Origin: Halalkalibacter oceani
GTDB taxonomy: Bacteria > Bacillota > Bacilli > Bacillales > Bacillaceae_D
Length of the DNA: 64,000 nt
Reading direction: 5' to 3'
NCBI RefSeq assembly: GCF_023715605.1
Contig: NZ_JAMBOL010000006.1
Span: 105,388-169,387 of the forward strand
The notes under the pieces were generated by a model that was not told where the DNA came from, searched no databases, and saw nothing but the letters and a program-made list of their open reading frames with translations. The position numbers were made by a program, and so were the translations under genes. Positions 57,620-64,000 of the stretch are shown piece after piece. How positions within the stretch are numbered: position 1 is the stretch's first letter; every line of letters starts with the position of its first letter.

Positions 57620-58705
57620 ATGAAAATGACTAAAAAGCCATTATATATTGATTATAGAAGGCTAGAAAAGCTGGCTTATGACATCTTATTAAAGGGCGGA
57701 CTTTCCGAGATGGAAGCACAAGAAACGGCCACTCATTTAGTTCGAGCTAATTTACGGGGGGTAGACTCTCATGGGATTACTCGCGTTCCTATTTATTTAA
57801 AGCGCTTACATGTGGGAGTAGTACGGGCTAAGGCTGATGTCAGTATCATTCATGAAACGCCTGTAAGCGCATACATTGATGGGAATAATGGAATTGGTCC
57901 CTATATTGCTCGAAAAACTACAGAGATTGCAATTGAAAAGGCCAAAAAATCAGGAGTGGCTATAGTAGGATTAACAAACGCCAACCATCTTGGAACTTTA
58001 GGATATTATAGTGAGTTGGCGGTTAATGAAGGATTAATTACATTCATTACTGCTAATGCCCCCGCTAATATGCCTCCATTTGGAGGGGCTGAAAAATATT
58101 TTGGAACAAATCCTTTCTCATATGGTTTTCCAACGGGGAGAGAAAAACCTTTTATACTTGATATGGCTACAAGTGTGGTTTCTAAAGGAAAGATTATATT
58201 AGCAATGAAAAACAATGAGAACATTCCTTTAGGATGGGCAATTGATAAGAATGGACAAGAAACGACTAATGCTCAGGAGGCTGTAGATGGTTTAGTTCTT
58301 CCACTGGGAGGGCCAAAAGGATATGGCTTAGCCTTTATGGTTGATATTCTTTCAGGAATTATGACCGGCAGCAATTGGGGACCGCATATAAATGATCTAT
58401 ATTCGAACTTTACAGAACCTCAAAACGTGGGAATGTTTGCAATTGTATTAAGACCAGACCTATTCATATCCGAGGTGGAATTTAAAAAGAAAATAGATCA
58501 AGCTATTAGTGAAGTTAGAAATCTAAAGCTACAAAAAGGATTTGATCGTATTTATATTCCAGGGGAAATAGAAACAATTACATTAGAAAAGCGTAGATCT
58601 GAGGGAGTTCCTTTAACAATTGAAACTGTCACAGAATTAGAAAGACTAGGAAAAGAATTAGAGGTAAATGTAGACTTTTTAACCGATTTAATACAAATGG
58701 CTTAA
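57620..58705 (+). CDS. Ldh2/YlbC-type NAD(P)-dependent dehydrogenase
   Basis: A 361-residue enzyme of the malate/L-lactate/ureidoglycolate/sulfolactate dehydrogenase family, which oxidises 2-hydroxy acids. Visible are the catalytic His in RGVDSHGITRVP, the cofactor segment NANHLGTLGYY, FGTNPFSYGFP and GGPKGYGLAFMVDILSGIMTG. It is 14 bp after the RraA-like gene. The substrate is presumably a 2-hydroxy acid brought in by the TRAP transporter. ATG at 57620 or 57626 is possible. Confidence 0.88.
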   Translation: MKMTKKPLYIDYRRLEKLAYDILLKGGLSEMEAQETATHLVRANLRGVDSHGITRVPIYLKRLHVGVVRAKADVSIIHETPVSAYIDGNNGIGPYIARKTTEIAIEKAKKSGVAIVGLTNANHLGTLGYYSELAVNEGLITFITANAPANMPPFGGAEKYFGTNPFSYGFPTGREKPFILDMATSVVSKGKIILAMKNNENIPLGWAIDKNGQETTNAQEAVDGLVLPLGGPKGYGLAFMVDILSGIMTGSNWGPHINDLYSNFTEPQNVGMFAIVLRPDLFISEVEFKKKIDQAISEVRNLKLQKGFDRIYIPGEIETITLEKRRSEGVPLTIETVTELERLGKELEVNVDFLTDLIQMA

Positions 58706-58734
58706 GTTGACCAATATACAGGGAGGTTATGATA

Positions 58735-59745
58735 TTGAAGTTCAAAAAAACTATGTTAGTAATATTGGGGTTAGTAGGCGGTTTCTTATTAGGCGCCTGT
58801 GGGCAGGAGTCAGCGGAAGAAATTAATGGTTCTGGAAATTCCGGTTTGACAGATATCAATATTGCCACAGCTACAACAGGAGGAGCTTATTATCCAATAG
58901 GTAATACATTGGCTAACTTATGGTCTAATCATATTGATAATATACGTGTATCTGCACAATCAACCCAGGGAACTCCTAATAATATCGAATTATTAAAGCG
59001 GGGGGAAGTCCAAATTGCAATTGGTCAAAGTGGAGTTATTTATGATGCCTATCAAGGAGCCGGTACTTATACCGAATCTCACGAACATTTAAGAACAATT
59101 ACAAATTTATATCCAAATTACATTCATTTTCTAGTTAATAATGAAGGAGATGTTAAGACAATTGAAGATCTTGATGGAAAGCGTTTTATCCCTGGAGCGA
59201 TAGGAAGTGCAGCTGATGTTAACTCGACTGAAATATTAGAAGCGTATGGATTAGGTTATGGAGAAGGTGGTTCTATTAAAGCTGACTTTGTTGGGTTCAA
59301 TGAAGCTGCGGAAGCAATGAAAAACCGACAGACTGATGCAATCATGATTTCTGGAGGATTACCAACTCCGGCTGTAGTAGACCTTGCTAATTCAACAGAC
59401 ATCGGAATATTACCAATTGAGGAAGATAAACGTAAAGCTGTTATAGAGAAGAATCCGACTTATGTATCCGTGACACTTCCGGGAGGCACATATAAAGGTG
59501 TTGATGAAGATATCCCTACTTTGGGTGTGTCTAATATTCTGTTCACTCATGAAGATTTGGATGAAGATCTTGTTTATAACTTAACAAAATCAATATATGA
59601 AAATATTGAAGAGGTACAGGGAAGTCATAATGCAATTGCGGCGATGGAACTGGAACTGGCTTTAGAAGGCTTAACTGCTCCATTGCATGAAGGAGCTAAG
59701 CGTTACTATCAAGAGCAGGGTCTGGATACAAGCGAAGTAGAGTGA
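58735..59745 (+). CDS. TAXI-family TRAP transporter solute-binding lipoprotein
   Basis: A 336-residue protein with signal peptide and lipobox LLGAC. TAXI hallmarks: NIATATTGGAYYPIGNTLANLW, a polar ligand loop with AQSTQGTPNNIELLKRGEVQIAI, and DAIMISGGLPTPAV. It delivers substrate to the fused permease encoded next. TTG at 58735 is 8 nt after GGGAGG; the ATG at 58729 is too close to it. Confidence 0.9.
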   Translation: MKFKKTMLVILGLVGGFLLGACGQESAEEINGSGNSGLTDINIATATTGGAYYPIGNTLANLWSNHIDNIRVSAQSTQGTPNNIELLKRGEVQIAIGQSGVIYDAYQGAGTYTESHEHLRTITNLYPNYIHFLVNNEGDVKTIEDLDGKRFIPGAIGSAADVNSTEILEAYGLGYGEGGSIKADFVGFNEAAEAMKNRQTDAIMISGGLPTPAVVDLANSTDIGILPIEEDKRKAVIEKNPTYVSVTLPGGTYKGVDEDIPTLGVSNILFTHEDLDEDLVYNLTKSIYENIEEVQGSHNAIAAMELELALEGLTAPLHEGAKRYYQEQGLDTSEVE

Positions 59746-59772
59746 CAAAAAATGTAAGGAGGGTAAAGGGAA

Positions 59773-61746
59773 ATGGAGAAAAAAAATAATGAAGAAGAGT
59801 TGATAAAGAAATTTGATTCTAGCACTCGTTATAGAAAGTTAACAGGGGTTAGTGGCCTGATAGTCACTCTAATTGCAATATCTTTTTCCCTTTTCCATTT
59901 ATATACTGCTCAATTTGGGCTTTTGATGCAAGTAAAACAAAGATCAGTCCACCTTGCATTTTTAATGGTTCTAATTTTTTTGCTGTATCCTGCCTTAAAG
60001 AAATCTAATCAAGTTCGACCTACTGTAGTGGATTGGATCGGAGCTATAATGAGTCTTGCTGCTGCCGGTTATTTATTATTTGGTTATGATGCCTTGCAAT
60101 TGCGTGCCGGGGTACCAATTATTACTGATTACATCTTTGGTGCTTTATGTATTCTTCTGATTTTTGAAACCACGAGGAGAGCTATAGGTTATGAACTGCC
60201 TATTTTAGGATTGGTGTTTATTTTATATGGATATTTCGGTTATTTATTGCCTGGTTCGCTTGGTCATAGTGGGTACTCCATTGAACGGATAATTGAACAC
60301 CTCTATTTAAGTTCAGAGGGAATTTTCGGTATTGCCCTTGGTGTATCTTCCACGTATATATTTTTGTTCATATTATTTGGTGCAATCCTTGGCAAAACAG
60401 GGCTTTCTCAGTTTATTAATGATTTTTCCATGGGAATCGCGGGGCATAAACCAGGAGGACCGGCTAAAATCGCAATCTTAGGAAGCAGCTTGATGGGTAC
60501 CATTAACGGCAGTGCGGTTGCTAACGTAGCCTCCACAGGAGCGTTTACTATTCCATTGATGAAAGAGAAAGGATACAAGCCTCACTTTGCTGCTTCTGTT
60601 GAAGCGGTCAGTTCAACAGGGGGACAACTGGTTCCACCTGTTATGGGGGCAGCTGCTTTTATCATGATTGAATACACAGGGATTCCCTATTCCCAAATCA
60701 TGTTAGCTGCATTGGTCCCTGCCCTCTTATTCTATTTGGCTTTATGGTTTGTGGTGGAAAATGAATCTAGGAAATTAGGGCTTAAAGGGGTTCCTAAAGA
60801 AGAATTACCGAACATTAGAAAAACCATGCGGGCACGAGGCCATTTATTAATCTCAATTGTAGTGATCTTCTACCTTTTGATTGATGGCTATACACCACTT
60901 TTTGCAGCCTTCTGGGGAATCGTGACAACGATCCTTGCCAGTTTTCTCAGGAAAGAAACACGGTTATCACTAAAAGACTTTTTGAACACATTAGAAAACG
61001 GAGCAAAAGGGGCATTAGGAATCGGAATTGCCTGTGCGTTAGTCGGTTTTATTGTTGGGATTACATCTTTAACTAGCATTGGCTTAACGTTAGGAAATCA
61101 GCTAATTAGTTTCGCTAATGGAAACTTGGTAATAACTCTCTTTTTAACTATGGTTATAAGTATTATTTTAGGGATGGGGCTACCAACTACAGCAGCTTAT
61201 ATTGTAGCTGCAGTAATTGCAACACCGCCACTTATTCAGCTAGGCGTACCGGTGTTAGCTGCTCATATGTTTGTTTTCTATTATGCTTGCTTATCTAATA
61301 TTACACCTCCAGTAGCTTTAGCAGCCTATACTGGAGCGGCTATCGCTGGTGAAAGACCAAACAAGGTTGGATGGACCAGTTTCAGATTGGCACTATCAGG
61401 TTATATTATTCCATTTATGTTTGTTTATTCACCAATTCTATTGTTAGGCGTTGGCGATGAAGTCTTTACACTACAAACGGTTATTGCAATTGTTACTGCT
61501 ATATTAGGTGTTTATGTATTAACAACATCCTTACAAGGGTTTTGGGTAGTGAAATTAAATATGGTTGAAAGTACATTACTGTTTGTAATGGCGATTATTT
61601 TAATTAACCCTGGCTGGATAACAGATACAGTGGGTACTATCGTTATTCTTTGTATGTATATAATGCAGAGAAGGAAAGGACGTAATACAGAAAGATCCAT
61701 TATTAATGAAAAGGATAGAAATCAACAAGCCTTTAAGTCTTTATGA
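59773..61746 (+). CDS. TRAP transporter permease, fused 4TM/12TM subunits
   Basis: A 657-residue membrane protein combining the DctQ-like small subunit (helices up to about 150) and the DctM-like large subunit, the form that accompanies TAXI binding proteins. Conserved blocks include LGSSLMGTINGSAVANVAST, SSTGGQLVPPVMGAAAFIM and ILGMGLPTTAAYIVAAVIA. AAGGAGGG precedes the ATG. A Na+- or H+-driven carboxylate importer. Confidence 0.92.
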   Translation: MEKKNNEEELIKKFDSSTRYRKLTGVSGLIVTLIAISFSLFHLYTAQFGLLMQVKQRSVHLAFLMVLIFLLYPALKKSNQVRPTVVDWIGAIMSLAAAGYLLFGYDALQLRAGVPIITDYIFGALCILLIFETTRRAIGYELPILGLVFILYGYFGYLLPGSLGHSGYSIERIIEHLYLSSEGIFGIALGVSSTYIFLFILFGAILGKTGLSQFINDFSMGIAGHKPGGPAKIAILGSSLMGTINGSAVANVASTGAFTIPLMKEKGYKPHFAASVEAVSSTGGQLVPPVMGAAAFIMIEYTGIPYSQIMLAALVPALLFYLALWFVVENESRKLGLKGVPKEELPNIRKTMRARGHLLISIVVIFYLLIDGYTPLFAAFWGIVTTILASFLRKETRLSLKDFLNTLENGAKGALGIGIACALVGFIVGITSLTSIGLTLGNQLISFANGNLVITLFLTMVISIILGMGLPTTAAYIVAAVIATPPLIQLGVPVLAAHMFVFYYACLSNITPPVALAAYTGAAIAGERPNKVGWTSFRLALSGYIIPFMFVYSPILLLGVGDEVFTLQTVIAIVTAILGVYVLTTSLQGFWVVKLNMVESTLLFVMAIILINPGWITDTVGTIVILCMYIMQRRKGRNTERSIINEKDRNQQAFKSL

Positions 61747-61904
61747 AAGCTGTGCTATGAAGATCGGAGGGAGACATGAAGTAGTTCTGTCTCCTTACTC
61801 TTAAATAAACGAATAAAGAACTGCAGCTGTCCATTTATATTTGTGAAAAATGAAAGGGGGGATTACTATAGTTTAAGAAGATAAAAATAATTGAGGTGAT
61901 AAAA

Positions 61905-62618
61905 GTGAGTATTACTCCTATTAGGCGTCAAAAAATTTATGAAGAAATTGTTCAACAAATTTATCAACTTATTAGAAGGGGAGATTACAAAGAAGGTGAT
62001 AAATTACCTGCTGAAGGAAAACTTGCTGAAGAATTTGGAGTTAGTAAGACAGTTGTCCGGGAAGCTATGAGCGTGTTAAAAGCAAGCGGTGTAGTGGAAA
62101 GCCGATCTGGATCAGGAAATTTCATTCGGAAATTAGAGGGGGAAACGTTTGTCCAGTCCATTGGACCCTCGCTACTAAATATTCAATCTCTAATCGAAAT
62201 TCTTGAACTTCGCCGTGCTTTAGAAATTGAAGCAGCTTCGTTAGCAGCCGACAGAGCAACAGAGGAAGATATTGAACTTTTAAAAGAATACAATCGTAAA
62301 CTCGCGAGTTCCGAGAAGCTTGAGGAAAGAGTAGAGAATGATTTTCTTTTTCACAAAACATTATTCTATGCTACCCATAATAGTGCTTTTATAAAGGTAT
62401 TCGATTCTATTTCCAGTCTGTTTAAAAGTGGGATTGAGGAAAGCAAAAAACAGTCTTCAAACTTGCCAAATAGGCATAAAGAAGGGGTAGAAGAACATTT
62501 TACAATAATGGAAGCAATCAGTGAAAAAGATGAAAAAAAAGCAAGAGCCACAATGCGCGAGCACCTCAAAAACAATGAATGGAAGACGTGGAAGATTAAG
62601 ATGAAAGAGGATGAATAA
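61905..62618 (+). CDS. GntR-family regulator, FCD subfamily (paralogue 2)
   Basis: A 237-residue regulator very similar along its length to the one at 56169: GKLAEEFGVSKTVVREAMSVLKASGVVESRSGSGNFI, ILELRRALEIEAASLAADRAT, and the shared C-terminal REHLKNNEWKTW. GTG at 61905 has GAGG 8 nt upstream and is preferred over GTG at 61896. It lies between the TRAP genes and the hydrolase gene. The two proteins may compete for the same sites or sense different ligands. Confidence 0.88.
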   Translation: MSITPIRRQKIYEEIVQQIYQLIRRGDYKEGDKLPAEGKLAEEFGVSKTVVREAMSVLKASGVVESRSGSGNFIRKLEGETFVQSIGPSLLNIQSLIEILELRRALEIEAASLAADRATEEDIELLKEYNRKLASSEKLEERVENDFLFHKTLFYATHNSAFIKVFDSISSLFKSGIEESKKQSSNLPNRHKEGVEEHFTIMEAISEKDEKKARATMREHLKNNEWKTWKIKMKEDE

Positions 62619-62685
62619 ATAATTAGTAAAGAAGCGTAATGTAGTCAGTATGCTGGAAAAGGCAAGGGAACAACTTCATCAGTTT

Positions 62686-62737
62686 CTTCTTCACCTAGTA
62701 TAAAGTCATGTTCCTTATAAATAATTAGGTGAAGAAG
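62686..62737. other. 12-bp perfect inverted repeat before the hydrolase gene
   Basis: CTTCTTCACCTA (62686-62697) and TAGGTGAAGAAG (62726-62737) with a 28-nt spacer. It could be an operator or a hairpin; there is no T-tract. The gap 62619-62922 holds no gene. Confidence 0.4.
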
Positions 62738-62922
62738 ATTAGTTTTAAAATAAGGCCAATTTGTATGAGAGTAGATCAGAAATAACTCAAAAGAAGAATA
62801 TAGCCAAAAAAGAAAAACTTTACTCATTTTATTATCTGAATTTTTGGAAAAATACTATAGGAATAGTTATGTGATGTATAAAAAGAATCTGACAAGGTAA
62901 CCAGGTGGCGGGAGGGGAAATA

Positions 62923-63861
62923 ATGGGACAAGTTCAAACAGTAACAGGGGAAGTTGAGATCAATGATTTTAACTATATCTTGATGCATGAACATTTACAA
63001 ATCGGCTATACAGGATGGCATCTTGACCCTTTTTCACCTAAGTATATTAGGAAAGAAATTATTGATCGGGCAGTTGATCGCTTACAAGAATTAAAAACCT
63101 ACGGGGTAGACTGTATGGTTGATCCTTGTACTATGGAATTAGGCAGAGATCCTGAGTTAATGGCCGAGGTCTCCCAACGTTCCGGGGTTCGTATAATATG
63201 TTCAACGGGATTTGACTTAGAGGCAAGAGGAAAATTGTTTGCTATACAGAGACTTTCATGGGAAGAAATCTTAGAAATTTATTTGAAAGAAATCACTGAT
63301 GGCATTGGAGAAACAGGAATTCGACCAGGAATCATTAAAGCTGCCACTGGCTATAACAGGATAACTGAATATGAAGAAATGTGTCTTAAAGCAGCAAGTC
63401 ATGCATCCAGAATCTCCGGAATTCCGATTATTACTCATACAGAGCATGGGACAATGGGACCGGAGCAAGTACAGTTGTTTAAAAGTGAGGGTGTAAATTT
63501 ACAAAAATGTATTATTGGGCATTGTTGTGCAAATCACAATTTAGATTATCAATTGAGTATATTGGATGAAGGCGCATTGGTTGGATTCGATAGATTTGGA
63601 AATGAGCATTTTTCTAAAGATAGACTAAGGATAGGTACACTTTATGGTTTATTACAGATGGGGTATTCCGAACAAATTATTATTTCATGTGACTCTGTAT
63701 GTAGCTACCTCGGTCGATTTCCTTTTAATGAAGAATACGAAAATTGGCATCCGCGTTACTTGTTTAATTCGGTTATACCCGAATTAAAGCAGAAAGGCAT
63801 TAAAGAGAATGATATTCAAAATTTAATACAATATAATCCAAAACGATACTTTTCAATCTAA
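62923..63861 (+). CDS. Phosphotriesterase-family hydrolase, probable lactonase
   Basis: A 312-residue amidohydrolase-fold enzyme. Metal ligands: His-x-His in LMHEHLQIG, a candidate carboxylated Lys in GIIKAATGY, His in ITHTEHGTMG and IGHCCANHN, and Asp in ISCDSVCSYLG. Many such enzymes without pesticide activity hydrolyse lactones. Alongside an aldolase, a hydroxyacid dehydrogenase and a carboxylate transporter, opening a lactone is the most natural role. ATG at 62923 follows GGAGGGG by 5 nt. Confidence 0.85.
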   Translation: MGQVQTVTGEVEINDFNYILMHEHLQIGYTGWHLDPFSPKYIRKEIIDRAVDRLQELKTYGVDCMVDPCTMELGRDPELMAEVSQRSGVRIICSTGFDLEARGKLFAIQRLSWEEILEIYLKEITDGIGETGIRPGIIKAATGYNRITEYEEMCLKAASHASRISGIPIITHTEHGTMGPEQVQLFKSEGVNLQKCIIGHCCANHNLDYQLSILDEGALVGFDRFGNEHFSKDRLRIGTLYGLLQMGYSEQIIISCDSVCSYLGRFPFNEEYENWHPRYLFNSVIPELKQKGIKENDIQNLIQYNPKRYFSI

Positions 63862-63873
63862 AAAACAATAAAA

Positions 63874-64000
63874 GGTACTGTCAAAAGTTCTATGAAAAGT
63901 CGGTAGATGGTTCAGATTCTTTCCATGAATTTAGTGGGAAGGCCACGCAATCGCCCTTGACAAACACGCCAATGGTTTGACTCGAGCTTATCAAGGGCGA
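63874..64000 (-). mobile_element. Probable end of an insertion sequence, truncated by the window
   Basis: GGTACTGTCAAAAGTTCT begins at 63874 just after the hydrolase gene and has the form of a terminal inverted repeat. The sequence beyond it differs in composition from the cluster, and TCGCCCTTGA (63951-63960) is repeated inverted at 63991-64000. The element would continue outside the window. Its family is not identified. Confidence 0.4.
63912..64000 (-). CDS. Possible transposase C-terminus, partial
   Basis: On the minus strand an open frame enters from the window end and stops at 63912, encoding a basic segment containing LESNHWRVCQGRLRGLP. The stop is about 40 bp inside the proposed terminal repeat, as in many insertion sequences. 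Too short for a firm identity. Confidence 0.3.
   Translation of the reverse strand, partial: ALDKLESNHWRVCQGRLRGLPTKFMERI

Noticed and set aside
61769..61794. GGGAGAC/GTCTCC hairpin after the TRAP permease as a terminator
   Set aside because: The stem is short and is not followed by a run of T.

Overview
The window reads as chromosomal DNA of an endospore-forming, motile, Gram-positive Bacillaceae species, most likely an alkaliphile. Three things support this. The order atpZIBEFHAGDC - ywzB - ywmB - murA - spoIID - spoIIQ, and later spoIIID - mbl - flhO - flhP - fabZ, is that of the Bacillus core chromosome. Sporulation genes (spoIID, spoIIQ, spoIIID) are present. The ATP synthase a and c subunits carry residues described from alkaliphilic Bacillus (a-subunit Lys and Gly at the alkaliphile positions, c-subunit PxxExxP). 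I cannot name the species.

Layout. 0-2.7 kb: secreted Vpr-like subtilisin. 2.7-10.2 kb: ATP synthase operon. 10.4-15.4 kb: ywzB, ywmB, murA, spoIID, spoIIQ. 15.4-17.2 kb: a minus-strand operon of three unrecognised genes (winged-HTH, ribbon-helix-helix-like, P-loop ATPase with an Asp23-like tail). 17.6-26.8 kb: reductive pyrimidine catabolism (aldehyde dehydrogenase, preT, preA, dihydropyrimidinase, NCS1 permease, 76-aa protein, omega-transaminase) without an obvious beta-ureidopropionase. 27-35 kb: a PARP-like protein, a GntR regulator, a HAD dehalogenase-like protein, a TctCBA-type tripartite tricarboxylate transporter, a crotonase and a CoA-transferase. 35-42 kb: a YlmA-like ABC ATPase, then DUF4212 / Na+ symporter / cNMP-CBS-DUF294 / DnaQ-like exonuclease. 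42-49.8 kb: spoIIID, mbl, flhO, flhP, epuA-like, fabZ, a PAS-GGDEF-EAL protein, an acidic lipoprotein and Mn-catalase. 50-55.8 kb: an NlpC/P60 hydrolase, an IlvD/Edd dehydratase and an SLH-anchored amidase. 56-64 kb: a visibly A+T-richer block (two paralogous GntR regulators, RraA-like aldolase, Ldh2-type dehydrogenase, TAXI-TRAP transporter, phosphotriesterase-like hydrolase) ending at what looks like an insertion-sequence end, so probably acquired.

The main unexplained signal is a family of structured intergenic repeats. At least nine elements share one fold: an outer stem, a pair of internal loops with recurring GCTCC / TCCGCT-type sequence, a second stem, then an inner hairpin. The stems differ between subfamilies yet stay paired while the loops recur. 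Two copies run into the stop codon of the upstream gene. A second layer is regulatory: four catabolite-response (cre) like sites precede transport or catabolic genes and the PARP-like gene, and three TGTCGAC-centred sites link the GntR regulator at 27.7 kb to the transporter and crotonase operons. No rRNA, tRNA or CRISPR array was seen.
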